Source: Nageia nagi
Lineage: Eukaryota; Pinophyta
NCBI GenBank assembly: GCA_050084985.1
Contig: JBITNC010000001.1
Coordinates: 144,770,001-144,834,000, forward strand
Direction: 5' to 3'
DNA: 64,000 bases
Shown here piece after piece: positions 21,985 to 34,907 of the stretch; within the stretch, counting starts at the first letter, position 1, and each line of letters opens with the position of its first letter. The notes below the pieces were generated by a model, which did not search any database, had not been told where the DNA came from, and saw only the letters and a list, made by a program, of their open reading frames with translations. A program made the position numbers and the translations under genes.

Positions 21985-22806
21985 TATTCATCATTTTTAT
22001 GTTGAGAGCCCTTAGCTTTGGCCATCACTTTATTAATACCATAAGGATTATATTTTAAGATGATTTTGTTATCTTATGTTTGAATAATTCCCAAATGAAA
22101 GCAATTAGGCTCTTTAGATCTATTGGAAAAGGATGAAATGTGGTTCCATCACTTTATGTTTTGGTTGTAGAAGCCTTTGGGTACTTGCTGGCTACGAAAG
22201 CTTTAGATTGTATCTTTAATGGAATTACTTTGACTCATAATCAAGAATAATTAATTAATGATCATTTTACAGATGCCTATTGTCTTACCATTTGAGAAAA
22301 GGAGAACTCTGTAACAGAAGCCATTCAATGCTTAACTATTTATTTATCAAGCTTTTAGCTCTAGTATTCAATGGTGTAATACCTCTTTCCATAAGCAATC
22401 TCCTCTTCACTTGCCTCCTTAGCTAGAGACTTTTCAATGGCATTGGATCTCTCTAGGGGAGATTTTCAAATTTATTGATATTCTATTTTCTTTTTATGGT
22501 TCAGCTTCTTATATTTGGAGTCATGTAGTTCAAAAAGTGGAGAAACAAATTGATTATTGGATCTCTAAAAAGCTTTCTTTAGTAGACAAGTTTAAAATTT
22601 ACACCAAAGTTCTTGCCTCCACTTATATTTATTACTCTTCATGTTGGGTTCCTTCTAAGGCTTGTTACAACAAATTAGAGAAGATGTCAAGGGACTTTCT
22701 ATGGGCTTCCTCCTTAGATCACAAAGGATTTCACAGAGTAGAGTGGGAGTTTTGCACATTACCTAAGGAAGCTAGAGGTATGGGACTAATTAATTATAAA
22801 AGATAA
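21985..22806 (+). pseudogene. LINE reverse transcriptase fragment
   Basis: One frame gives FMLRALSFGHHFINTIR, PSLYVLVVEAFGYLLATKAL and DHFTDAYCLTI; the last corresponds to the catalytic FADD box, which is altered (second Asp missing). Stops interrupt it. The open stretch 22537-22806 covers the thumb and connection: WISKKLSLVDKFKIYTKVLA, SSCWVPSKA, FLWAS and the LPKEARGMGLIN segment. Confidence 0.85.
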
Positions 22807-23469
22807 GGAGTTGCTCTTTGTACCAAGTGGATCATTTGAGCTCTTAAAGGATCTAAGGTATAGAAAATCCTAATTAGGCACTTTGTCTTGTCTAGGTTTC
22901 CTCTTAATAGATAGGCTTAGAAGGGATTAAAATTCCAATATCTTATTGTAGCCCCTTTTTTTATCAATATATATGGTTCCTTTGTTATTAAGAGTATTTG
23001 GTGGGCCTGGAAGCAACTCACACCTTGGCTTAAGTGGAAAGGAAAGGAGCCTAATTATAGTTTTTTCATCAGCTCTCTTAATATTTGTGGTCTTTTATGA
23101 TTTTATTGCAAGGAAATCCTCTTTCTTAGGTTCAATGGATTCATTCTAAAAAGTTTTTTAAGAAGGGTATTTCATCCATTTCTAATTCTTTCTTTAGAAA
23201 ATAGAGATTGGATTCCTTGGAATTTTTTTAGACACAAGTTTAATTTAACAAATGGAGATAAGGATACTTATGATGCTATTATTGATAATAATCCCATCAA
23301 GTTATGGTAAAAAATTAGAAGGAGATTGCAAAGATTATGGTGGAATGATTTTTCATGGTGTAATAAGGTTTCTCTTAGGGATTATAAAGCTTGACATGGA
23401 TATTATTGGCTTTCTCCTTTACTTCCCATGGTTCCTTGGATTAATATTAAGTAGGACTTAATTTCCCTT

Positions 23470-24000
23470 ATATCTCATTGGAAATCCAAATTTTGTGCCA
23501 TGTGGGCTGCATACATTGAACATAAGCAAGCATTATTTTCTTGGAGTTTACTTTTCCAAGGTCTTCCCCTTGGGGATCGGTTAGTACACTTGGGTGTTCC
23601 TGACCCTAAGTGTGCTTTTTGTAATGAAAAAGGGTCTTTCTTGCACTTGTTTTGGTTATGTAAACGTGTAAGTATGGCTTAGGATTGGCTTCGTGTTTTG
23701 ACCCAATTCCTATTAGGGAATGTGTCTTGGCATCATGCCCTCCTAAGTGATTTTGTCAATTTTACCCTTCCTCTTCAAGAAGTTTAGTACATTTTTAAAA
23801 TTAGTTTGCCTTTTCACATATGGAAGGCCAAAAAGAGAATAATTTTTAAAAATCATGAATGTTTTGGTGTTTTCTATCTTTCTAACAACATAGAGATATT
23901 TCTTGATACATGGTTATAGATTTATAGTCAAACCACCAAGTTGGAAATGGAGATGAACTACCTTTGTATCCTCTTGGATTATTGTGCTAATGCTCCTTGC
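23470..24000 (+). pseudogene. LINE ORF2 C-terminus with zf-RVT domain
   Basis: The open stretch 23500-23682 shows the zf-RVT pattern: FSWSLLFQGLPLGDRLVHLG, then CAFCNEKGSFLHLFWLC with the expected Cys/His ligands. A TAG at 23680-23682 follows. Shifted C-terminal sequence (WKAKKRIIFKNHE) continues to about 24000. Confidence 0.85.
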
Positions 24001-24940
24001 TTAGTTGGTTGCCCCCCACCCCTAGAGAATTCATAGCAACATGCTCCTCATTCTAGGTCATGTTCCCGATAGTAACCTCCAAAGAAATATCGCTCACTCT
24101 CTCATCGGTGACATTGGTCATAGTCCTTGCTAGTTCAACATCGAGGATTTGATCATGTAGCTAGTTATTCATAATGGCATGGTGGTGGGATTTCAATGCA
24201 GATGCAACCTTCACCAAATTCAAGTTGGGGTATTCATCCTACTACTACTTTGAATGCTAGTAATAATGATGCTTGGGATGCTTAACATTCCCCTCTCCTA
24301 CTGTTAATGCACAAGGATGGGAAGAGGGTGTGGATGATGTAATGCATGTGGACATAAACCTGTGATGCTTGGGATATTCAACCCATAGTGGCCAATACAT
24401 TGGAAAACATGGTGGAGGAAGAACTGCCTACTTGGGAATTGCTAGTTGATGGTGTTTAAATATATTTGTTAGGATGTCTTTGTTTTTTTTTGGAATGTTG
24501 GACCTTTAATATGTGTGCTCCCAAACGATAATGACTTTTTGTTGAAAGTGGTTTTCATACTCCTAATCCACTTTTAAGATTAATGTGGAATCCTTTTGAG
24601 ATGTAAGTAATACCACCCACAATCTCTTTTTGACTGTAAAGACACTTATTTAATATAATTTACTTTTTTATCAAAAAATTATATGAAAAATTAAAAATTA
24701 AAGCTAAATTAATAACATCTTAATATTTTAAATTTTTTTATATTAAATAATAATAGATGTTATTAAATGATACTAAATCATATTAAACAAAATGAAAAAA
24801 ATAAATAGTTTTCTTTGGAATGCTAGAATGGGTGGTATCATATTGCAATTAGATGTACAATCTTAAATCGTTGCACCTTGACTCTTTTCAAACTTTTGAT
24901 GATAGACTTCTTGAAAATAACTATATATTTCAATCGTTTT

Positions 24941-25018
24941 AAAATGACAATTGAAAAGATAAATCATAAGAATCCTTTCAAAATGATAATTGAAAAGATA
25001 AATCATAAGAATCCTTTC
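24941..25018. repeat. 39-bp tandem duplication
   Basis: Units at 24941-24979 and 24980-25018 differ at one base (GACAATTG against GATAATTG). Confidence 0.95.
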
Positions 25019-25844
25019 GAGTTATTGAGAGATTAATACAATGTCACTGTTCACAAATATCAATTTGTAATGAGAATATGCTAAACCTCTTGTATACAAA
25101 ATATAACCTATAAAAATGATCAAATATACTCCATGTATGTAACCTAATTTTTAATTTAAACTTGAAAAAAATTCCGTCCAATATAATTTGAATTTTTAAT
25201 GAAACAAGGACATTTATTTCTAATCTGACATTGATTCAATGATCGCTTTTGATATCAATCTTATTGGTGACCATCAAGATTCAAGAGTATGCCCTAATCT
25301 AACAAAAGATCTCAAAATGCAAATCTAGTTATCCGTTATCAAAGCACTATACACATTGCTCAATTTGGAAGTTCATCACACCTACTTATGTAGACGCTAG
25401 ATTTTGAAACTAGCCCTCCAAATTGACAGAGACATTAGAAAACGAGATGCTGCCAGGAAGAGTAGGTGACGGTTGGTTCGAATCTCCAATTATGCATTTT
25501 TTTGATGGTTATAATCAGCGTATCACTGATAAAATGGAATTTGACATTGTCTTGTTTCCCAGCTATTCATCCGGATTGTGAATCATCCATAAGTCAGTGT
25601 TTTTGGCGAGAGATTCATTGGCTAGAATATTTCATGGTATCATGATAATTAAATGTACATGCAAAACATTTTGCAGGAAGTCATTAATTCACAGCACAGG
25701 CGTTGCAGATTACATTCAATTTCCATTACCACATGCGAGCACATAATTAGGTAACTCTAAGAAAAATTGATTTCAAAAATTTGCACAAGCTGCCAAGCGT
25801 TCAATTCGAAGTTTCTCTAAATCTCTAGAAAGTAGTTGAGATTT

Positions 25845-25855
25845 GGCTATATGCA
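25845..25855 (+). promoter_or_regulatory. possible TATA box of the GDSL gene
   Basis: GGCTATATGCA lies about 120 bp before the start codon, the right distance for a TATA box plus a short 5' untranslated region. The match is only partial and other AT-rich words lie nearby. Confidence 0.3.
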
Positions 25856-25972
25856 CATCAGATGATAAATATCCTACTTCTTAATCTCAAATTTGATTCC
25901 CTGCTATCGGAATGCATTCTAAGTTTATGAATTTCTAAAGCAATCCCAGCCCTAATATTGCAAAAAAAAGTC

Positions 25973-27736
25973 ATGGAAGCTCATGCATTTCAATTGTCTT
26001 CACCGTCAGTTTTGATTTTTCTGATAATTGGGAGCTACATAACCAGTCTTGTGTGGTGTGACTCTCAATCAGAGATGGAATATCCAGACAATGGCAATGG
26101 CATGAGAAAACCTGTGGTACCTGCTATCATTATTTTTGGAGATTCAACTGTGGATCCTGGCAATAATAATAATATTCTCACTGTTATCAAGAGTGACTTT
26201 CCTCCTTATGGCAGAGACTTCATTGGTCAAAAGCCCACAGGAAGGTTTTGCAATGGAAAGATTGTCACAGATTTCATGGGTAAGCATATTGTTTTAATAT
26301 TTTATGTATAGACAATGGATTTGATTTGGTGTGATCTGAGGAAAGGTTACAATATCCTACTGTGATGACCATGTCTTAATTAATCTTTATTTAATATGAT
26401 ATGAAAAAGGTTACTAGCCCTCAGTATGCTCCTCATCCATTGTGATGACATATGATATTTGCACTGTATACTGCCATTTTCTGGCAATAGTATAAGCTGA
26501 AAAGTAAATTAGATCACCTCAAAAATTAAAAGCTCTATCTATCAATCTAGATATATAGATAGGTATTTATATTGCTTTTTAATATAAATTTCTAATGGGC
26601 ACCTGTTTTCAGCATCTAATCTAGGAATTAAGGAGCTATTACCAGCTTACTTGGATCCCACGCTGACAAAAGCAGATCTGATTACAGGAGTGAGTTTCGC
26701 GTCCTCTGGTTCAGGATATGACAATTTGACATCAACAATCCTGGTACATAATTTGCTATCTTATATTCATTATCTATACATCGAAATGCAAGCACGTTTG
26801 AAACAGATAACTTGATCCTAACGACCCATTTTTATTTGAAGTCTGTAATACCTCTTTGGAAGCAAGTGGAGCATTTTAAGATATATCAGAAGAAGTTGGA
26901 GGATACAGTAGGAGAAGAACATGCATCCTATATATTATCAGAGGCAATATATGGCATAAGCATGGGAAGCAACGATTTTGTGAACAATTATTTTCTGAAT
27001 CCTATCAGAATGGCTGAGTACACAGTTTCAGAATATCAGGACTTCCTGTTAGGGATAGCCACAGGATTTATAAAGGTATAAATGAAACATTTTCATAAAT
27101 TTGCTATACGAATATAAATTTATCTTTGTCTAAGACTGAGGTTCCCTATTCATTGTTTGGGTGTTACGTTTTTGGTCAAGTATAGGATATCCATAGGCTC
27201 GGTGCTAGAAGGATTGCAGTTATAGGAATACCTCCTCTGGGTTGCTTGCCTTCTGAGATAACACTGAAAAGGGGACTTAAAAGACATGGGTGTGTGGATG
27301 AGTACAACCAGGCCTCCATTGGATTCAACAAAAAACTCATGTCAAGAGTTCAGAAACTGAAAAGTGTTATGAACGGAGTTAAGATTGCCTACGGTGACAT
27401 TTACCACAATCTATATGATATCATAAGGCACCCTCACAGATATGGTAATTTGCATTACAGTAATCATTCTATACTAGCTATGTCTGTATTTGTTTCTTTA
27501 ATGTACTCGCTGAGAGAGTGGTTTGTTCTGTTGGTATGGCAGGTTTCGAGGAAGTGAGGTATGCATGTTGTGGCACAGGGCTTGTAGAAGTGGGTGCATT
27601 GTGCAATAAGGTGAATCCATTCACCTGCAATGATGCTTCTAAATATGTATTTTGGGATAGTTTTCATCCCACACAAAATGTGTACAAGATCATTGCAGAG
27701 GATTTGATAAGGCGAAAGCTAAACGAATTCCTATAG
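25973..27736 (+). CDS. GDSL esterase/lipase, five exons, intact
   Basis: Secreted plant SGNH hydrolase that cleaves ester bonds of lipids, cutin or other acyl substrates; the true substrate cannot be read from sequence. Exons 25973-26279, 26613-26743, 26842-27075, 27186-27444 and 27543-27736 join in frame through GT-AG introns (phases 1, 0, 0, 1) to a 374-residue protein, the usual family length and five-exon structure. A hydrophobic signal segment covers about residues 11-29. Block I is FGDSTVDPGNNN with nucleophile Ser58; block II GVSFASSGSGYD lies at 128-139; block III GSND at 188-191; block V DSFH has Asp349 and His352. All catalytic positions are present. I chose ATG 25973; the open frame runs upstream to a TTG at 25958 but no earlier ATG follows the preceding stop. 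No canonical AATAAA was found near the stop. It is the only intact gene here. Confidence 0.95.
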
Positions 27737-29300
27737 TTATTCATGTTAAGTATGCATTCAATAGGTGCATAAAATCCTAAAGTGTGCTTCCTTCATAGAA
27801 TGTTTGATGTTTAAATCAAAATTATATTTCAACCATTTAACTCCACTAATTTTATTGGATGCTTAATAGTCACCAGTTAATGGTTGCAGCATACATTTTC
27901 TTGCTTGCAGGGAATTGAAGTCGGGTACTATTGATTGACAAGGAGTAATATATAATATATAAATCATATACTTATATTTCACATATTTAAGTTTATTTTA
28001 TATATATATATATATATATATTGAGTAAATGAGAATTTATTAAATTTCTTTTAGTGAAAATAAAAGATTATATTACATTTATAAAATAATTTATGTTTAT
28101 GTTGTTAGTTGAGTTGATCATGTGCTGCTTTTGTTGCAATCTGCAATTTGTATGTCTAATCTCCAATGAATGTAAATAATTTACTTTTACTACATAAAAT
28201 TATTTTTATGTAAAATTTTAATTAATTTATATTTTATTTTGTAAATAAATAAAATTTTATAGAGTTCTTTAACGAAGAGAGCATTTTATTATTTAATGAT
28301 AAAATAGAAAATATACTCCAATAAAGGATATGATAATGTTACAGTAAATTTGAAATATGCTTTCATAGATTTGTTAAATAAAAAATGATTGAATTAATTA
28401 AATTAAAAAAAGTTAAATATAAATATTAAAAAATAATATTATGTAAAATGAAATAAAAAAAACTAATATTTAATCAGAATGTTAAGTAGAATTTTTTATT
28501 CACAACAATTTTTTCCAAACCATACAATTGTTGGAATTAATTACAATATATTAATTATACTATAGAGTTTATTCTCTACTCAAATTGGATAAGAGTTTAA
28601 AGAACATATTATCTTTATGGAGTGTGTGTGAGCTCTTCAATCTAAAATTTGATGCTTTTTCTTTAAGTTTTTGTAATATTTGATTAATGATATCAATCCT
28701 TAATTTTATATTATTCTTTTTTAAAGTGTATAATAATAGTTTAGAAATCACCCTTCATAATCAACTTCGTGAAATCTTCCTCCACTACAATGTAGGCCCC
28801 TCCAAGTTTCACTTGGAAACTCCATTGAAACTAAGTTTTATTTTATTAGTGGTGCAATGTTGATTTTTTGACGGGTCTCAAGGTTATCTTAATGCAGGGT
28901 TATACCATGGAATAAATATAGGTCATTTCATATGCTCGATCTTCATATAAAAGCATTTTTCAATTATTTTTCCTAACTATGAGAGTTGTCGAAATTGTAC
29001 AGGTCTATTAACCCTTAAAAACCTCTACTCTTTTAAGAGTAACTTCAATTAATTAATAAATGTAATTTATTAATTAATCATACCACTTTAACAATTTCCC
29101 ATATAAATATCACAACATTCAAATAATATAATCTTTGGAGGTAATAAATAAGGAGAAATTCTAATTTCTATCAATGTTCTATCTACTATGATAATGATTC
29201 CTTTTAGTAATAAAGTATGCCTACATCATAAGCTAATAGAATATTAACTTTAAATCCAAGGATATATAAAAACAAGTTGTTATAAGCAAGGTTGTATATT
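27737..29300. other. intergenic stretch after the GDSL gene
   Basis: The 3' untranslated region of the GDSL gene must begin here. It holds a TA microsatellite (27999-28020). The minus-strand frame at 28569-28751 has no recognisable product. Confidence 0.5.
27999..28020. repeat. TA dinucleotide microsatellite
   Basis: Eleven TA units. Confidence 0.95.
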
Positions 29301-29500
29301 TCCTAATTTCTAACTAGGAGGAATTTACACTTTATTGTGAGTTTCTAGCTTGACACCATCCATATTCCTAAATATGAGGAGATTTACAATTTGTTGTGAG
29401 CTTCCCCCCTTTCTCTCCAAGTGGTTATCACCATATCTATTCCTAACCAAGGGGGATATTTATTATTTTCTACAAGCTTCCCCCTTGGCATGCTAAATTC
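29301..29500. repeat. degenerate tandem repeat, three units of about 60-75 bp
   Basis: Units start near 29308, 29365 and 29440 with TTCTAACTAGG, TTCCTAAATATGAGG and TTCCTAACCAAGGGG. Each continues GATTTACAATTTGTTGTGAGC-like and then CTTCCCCC-like sequence (the latter clear in units 2 and 3). Non-coding. Confidence 0.65.
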
Positions 29501-32500
29501 TTTAATTTATAAGTCATGAATTTTCTATGGGATGAAAAATAATAAAATATCAAAGATCTAAATTCCCAATTCAAATTTTTTTCTAACTCCTTATCATAAA
29601 TATTTTAGAAATTGGCTTCGAAAAATGGTTGGTTACCTTCATACATCAAGCTTTTGCGATACTCCTACATCAATTAGTCAAGGATGTGATCTATTATACC
29701 AAATATTATATAATATGATCTTTGAATTTTAATGTTTGGGGATTATTATGTTGGATATTAAGCTATAATTAATGTGTAAAATGAGTATGTTAATACTTAC
29801 ATAACTCATATTTATGAATATTATACTAGAATGAATTCATCAATTGGTGAAATCTTATTGATTATCATTTTTTACTTTAATGATAACCTTTCTTTCTTTA
29901 GATATGTATTTCTTAGATAAAATTTCACATCTATATATAATTTTTTTCTATCAACTAGATTAGTTTGTTCCTTTTGATTCATTCTCTTCCACTATATTTA
30001 AAATTATAGGGCTTAACTATCCATCTTTTAAATTCTTGTATTTCTTGTTATATCTCATGCATTTTATTTTACTTCAAATTTTCTTTGTATGAAATTCTTA
30101 TAGTATTCTATTGTTAGAAAAATATACATAACTTTCATTATATTGTATTCATATTTCCACCTTTCTTAGTTAGCATTTAGGTCCTATAATTAAATTTTTT
30201 TATAATGAAGAACTCTAGGTTAATGGGAAACCTTGGTGGGTACCAAAATTTATTTATATAGAGATACTTATTTTTCTCTTTCTATGAAGACTAGATGATG
30301 AGAGATGGGATTTGGTTCAATATTTTATTCTCAAAGATATTTTAATGAGATTCCCAAACTACTCTAAGGGCCATCATTAAGTGCGAGATAACTCATTACA
30401 ATTTTTTCTCCTTAAAATATTATGCACTAGAGGAAGATATTCTCATTAGATTCATTTTATTGAGTATAGAATACACACTTTGTTGGGCATAGAAAACCTA
30501 TTCCCCCAATCATGTTTCAAGTAAGCACACTCCTAATAATTATCTATAAGGAACTTATCACTTGAAGTATTGAGTTCAATTGTCAAACCTTTTTAAGTAA
30601 AAAATTAGAATTAACTTTACCATGAAAAATAATGATAAGCCCTACAAGAGATATGAAATTACACTTATTTAAGAAACCTCATACTACCTTGTTTTATCTT
30701 GGAAAATGTTTTATTCTAATTTATTAAACTTTTCTCATAATAAAATTCTCACTTTTTCATTAGAATATATAATAATTCAATAATTTTTATAAGATAAAAT
30801 TTCTCTTTCATATAAATTATGAGACATTACCTATCTCTCAAACATATATAATATATTCATTCAAGGGAAGAATTACTTCCTTAAGTTTTTATAAATCTCT
30901 CTCATAAAATAAATAGTCACTTCAAAAATCCATGCTCTTCTCATCATACACCCTCTAATTAAGACCATTTGAATGAAAATAATTATAATGAGTAATAAAC
31001 TTTTATATTTTTTAACATTTTACTTCAAATATTCTAGAGAAAATGCTTGATGAAGAGTATAGATATAATAATTTTATAAACATCTTGCTTCATATATTAT
31101 CAATTATTAAAATATATTCCATACAGTTTTACCCCTAAGATATTATTGTACAATTAAATACTTTTAAGTCATGTCCATCCTTTGAATTTAGTAAGGAAAG
31201 TTTCCCATCAATATATAAGTACATATCTACTTCCATAAAATTCTATATGAAATTAGTAAGTTTGGTTAATTGAAGATAAGCTTGAAGGATTTAAAAAAGG
31301 AAAATTATAATGGCTCTTTAAAATATTTGGATTAATAACTATATACCCAAAAATGTAAAATACTTACTTTTTCATGAGTCCAAATGGTCTATTACTTAGA
31401 AAATATAAGGTTTATATTTATATATACATTGATATACTATCTATAAGAAAAGGTTTTAATTGTTAGGTACACAAGAATTATCCCATAATAAATCAAAGGA
31501 TACTCATAATATTTAGTTATCTCTTATTGATATATTTTCTCTTCCTCTTACAAAGTACTATTGAGATGAAAAAATGGTTAGGCATTTAAACATCTAAGTG
31601 AGGTAGTTGTTACCTACCCCTACTTGAAAGGACTGATACCCCAAGGTTTATATCTTATAATGTATATGTTCTATGATAAAATCCTAGAATGATCCAATCA
31701 AGTAGATATGTAACTATTTCCCACATTTTTTATAAGCATTTGGAGTATGCTTATAGCTTGTCAAAAGAGATATTTTTGTTCTTGCTAAGAATCTTCAAGA
31801 CCCAAGTTCTTATCCATATTTAAGGTAGCAAACAAAAAGGAAAATGGGTTACCAAAAATAAAAAAAATAAAAATGGAGAATAGAATATAGAACTAGATTT
31901 CAAGAAACTACAAAATATTATCATAAGTGTAGCTTTGTCTAAGTCATTAATACTTCTTGAGTTTCTTAAGGTCTTGTATCCATTCAATCCAATATCAACA
32001 AAAATAACTTTTTCTAAGTTATAAAGAGATAAGATCACAATATAATCTGATCCTTTAGAGATTGCTTAATGGTAGAAGAAGATGGAAAGTGAGAAAAACT
32101 AGGTTTGAACAAAAGAACACTTCTTAATGATATAGGAAAGTAACATGTTTAGAGTACATACACTTTGAATGAAAAATATGAAATAAAAGTAACTCAATCA
32201 CTTCAAAATATACTCAAACAACTTTCTTTAAAACTATAAGTTTTCAAAATAAATGAACACCAAATGCTTAAGTTACATCATGCATATAAAAAAATATTAT
32301 ATATGTTATTTATATTCCCAAAAATGATAAATGGTTTCTTGAAATTGGTCTTCATGAGTGTGCTCCTACTAGCCCTAAATATTCTATTTCACTTCTTTAC
32401 AAATGTACCTTAAAAGGGTACTTATAGTTTTTCATTAGGCATAACCCTTATTTAAGAGTTTCCCTAACCTTAAGCTTAATGAAAATGAAATATACTAAAA

Positions 32501-33369
32501 ATAAAGTCAAATTAGATTATGAAATGTGAGGAACAAAAACTCTTCCTCACTTAAGTATTAAAATAAAAATATCCTTTTTTGTTAAATAATAAATAAACAA
32601 AATAAAATCTTCAGCATAACTTGATTTTTTTGCCTTGGGAAGCATATTTTCTCTTTTAGAGTTGACATCCCATTTTCAAGATTCTCATTCTTATGATTCT
32701 CTTATATCTCCTTGATAATATTATTGAATTTATCAACCCATTCTTCACCAGTTGAATTGATTTTACCTATCTCCATCTTTTGAGTATGAGTCTCCAAGTG
32801 TTAAAGTTCCTTGGGATCATTATTTAGAGAAACTTTGGCAATAAATAATGTGTTGTGGTGTTTGAAGATGAATACATCCACATAATGGTCTAGTGTGGAT
32901 TCATGTTCCATCCCTTAGCTTGGATCCTCATATAATGCTTGGATTAATTCCACCACATAAAAATCAAACTTTCTTGTATATGAGGTGCCTCAATTATCAC
33001 CTTCTTCTCATCCTCTTTCTCAATCTGCTTTCCTTTCAATTTGGGAAATATTTATTTTTGCCATATTGAATTTGAAAATGAAATGATTCTTGTTATAGAA
33101 GATAAATATTAATAAAAATAAGTTTTAGGTGGAGGTTTTTCCTTGAGGATGATGGAATGGGATAATGAAGGATGATTAGAAATAATGGTGCAAGCACTTG
33201 GATGGAAAATGAGTCAAGTTTAATGTGGAATAGATAATTTACATTGAGTGCATAAAAACAAGGCTTTAAATCTTCCAAGGGATTAGAATGATACACACTA
33301 GATCTAAGGATTTTGAAATTTATACCAAAATAAAATGTTAAATACTTTAAGACTTTGAATAGATACAAA
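29501..33369. other. AT-rich non-coding stretch
   Basis: No gene, LTR or domain is recognisable on either strand. The short minus-strand frames at 31820-32038 and 33093-33368 have no identifiable product and look like chance. Confidence 0.5.
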
Positions 33370-34660
33370 AAGGTGTTTTTAGCCCTTTTGATTTTTAAAC
33401 TTTCAAATTTGATTCCTTAGAAGATGTGTGCATACTTATAGGGTATTAAAATTTTTTTAGGACTTTATGAGGTATGATAAAAGGAAGTGTACTAATGGTG
33501 ATTTATCAAAAATGAAAGCTTGAAATTCCTTTACACCATTTTAGATAGATCTATGATACTTAGCATGAAACTATTAGATGCAAAATTGGTCTTTCTTGGT
33601 GTGAAATAAATAATTTTGACCTAGACATATGAAAATAATATCTTAAACATATTAAGCCTTCAAAATGGTGTGCATAGATTTTCTTGACCTTCTTGACCTT
33701 CTAAATTCACAATTTGGGTTCTCTAGGAGGGAGGTACATGAATTTCAGGTCTTAAAACTTCCAAGATCCCAAAATAGTGTGTATAAGGATAAGTGAGAGA
33801 TGTATGATGTAATATGAAGTTCTTGTCTCCATTTTATATCCTTTTTAGAATCAATTTGGATGCATATCGATATCAGATTGCAAATTTTAATTCCCTCTTG
33901 AGGTGAGTCTAGAAGAATGTACTAGTTTTGAATTATTTGAGTGCATCATTTCACTCCCTTAAAAGTTTAAGCCTTTGGAATGATGTACATGGTTATTTTA
34001 GCCTTCCTATACCACCTTGAGCATATTACTTTGGTATCTTAATTTTTTTAAGACCTTGAGATGATGCAACCTCCTTTCTTATTCAATTTTGAGCCATTTT
34101 AACTTTTTTTCCCCCTTTTTAAGTCCTCTTAGGGGTGTGCATTGGTATTGGGAGGCTTTTGTAATCTTAAGATATTAAAAATATTGACATCTCAAAATGG
34201 CCTCTCTAAGGTGATTTTGTAACTCCTTACCCTTTTAATATTTTAATCTTCTTCAATGGTGTGAATGGTATTTTTGGACCTTTTATTCTTCTTTGGATGC
34301 ATCATTTTGATCTTTTAATAATTTTAAGGACTAAAAATGGTGCAAACTATTTTCTTGTGTATTTTAAACTATTTTAACCTTTATTTTCTCTTTTAAAGTC
34401 TCCTATGTGGTGCATACATATCTTTGGAATCTTTTGAGACCTTAAGATATTAAAAAAATATTTTTTTGACCTTTTAAAATCATCCCTCAAAGGTAATTTT
34501 GTACATCCTTGGAGCCTTATGAGTTTTAAGATCCAAAAATGATGTGCTCAAGTTATTTTAGCTCCTTTTGATTATATTGATAATTTTAAGACTCCCATAT
34601 GGTGCACTTAATTATTTTTTATTATAATATTTTCTACATTTTACATTTTTTAAGACCCTA
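33370..34660. repeat. degenerate repeat array with a TGGTGYGCAT core
   Basis: A loosely repeated unit of about 60-130 bp: a core like AATGGTGTGCATA, then TTTTGACCTTTTNA, then TTTTAAGACYTNAAGAT. Cores lie near 33664, 33768, 33980, 34062, 34133, 34256, 34337, 34405, 34538 and 34598. No reading frame persists, so it resembles an old minisatellite. The first units may begin earlier, about 33190. Confidence 0.6.
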
Positions 34661-34902
34661 ATTTGGGTATCTTTCCATCTTCCATATAGGAAAGATCTTC
34701 CTCCAACTCTTTAGCACAAATAATATTATCAAATGCTTCTCATTGAGAGGAAGAAATATATTTAGTAATGACATATTTTCAAAATTGAAGATCTCATTTC
34801 CCTTGAAGAGTGTAAGGTTGTACCATACACACCTAGGTGAAATGTTTAATAAAGGAGTTGGCAATCTTATGTAAAGAGGTAAGTTGAACCCCATCATCCA
34901 TA
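34661..34902. other. short stretch before the gypsy element
   Basis: The minus strand has a 79-codon open frame (34658-34897) with no recognisable family. Its upstream end is cut by the gypsy insertion at 34903, so it could be the end of an interrupted older element. Confidence 0.4.
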
Positions 34903-34907
34903 ATGAT
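34903..34907. repeat. target duplication of gypsy +, left
   Basis: ATGAT, against TTGAT at 57638-57642: four of five bases agree. Confidence 0.7.

Larger units (their letters stand above)
21955..24677 (+). mobile_element. L1-type LINE, 5'-truncated 3' part
   Basis: It carries the C-terminal half of a plant L1 ORF2: RT from the mid-palm, the thumb region, and the zinc-binding domain (zf-RVT) that follows it. It ends in a short AT-rich 3' region finishing TTTTTTATCAAAAAA at about 24663-24677, typical of an L1 tail. LINEs are usually truncated at the 5' end by incomplete reverse transcription. No flanking duplication was identified. Confidence 0.85.
24678..25972. other. intergenic stretch upstream of the GDSL gene
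   Basis: AT-rich at first. It holds a 39-bp tandem duplication (24941-25018) and a tRNA B-box-like GGTTCGAATCTCC followed by seven T (about 25478-25503). The promoter of the GDSL gene should lie in the last few hundred bases. Confidence 0.5.

Noticed and set aside
25444-25506. tRNA gene
   Set aside because: Only a B-box-like word is present; no acceptor or anticodon stem could be formed.
25958-25972. Upstream start for the GDSL protein
   Set aside because: The first codon of the longer frame is TTG; the first ATG at 25973 gives a normal signal-peptide N-terminus.
34658-34897. Minus-strand 79-codon frame as a gene
   Set aside because: No family recognised and no supporting context; kept only as a note in the flank entry.
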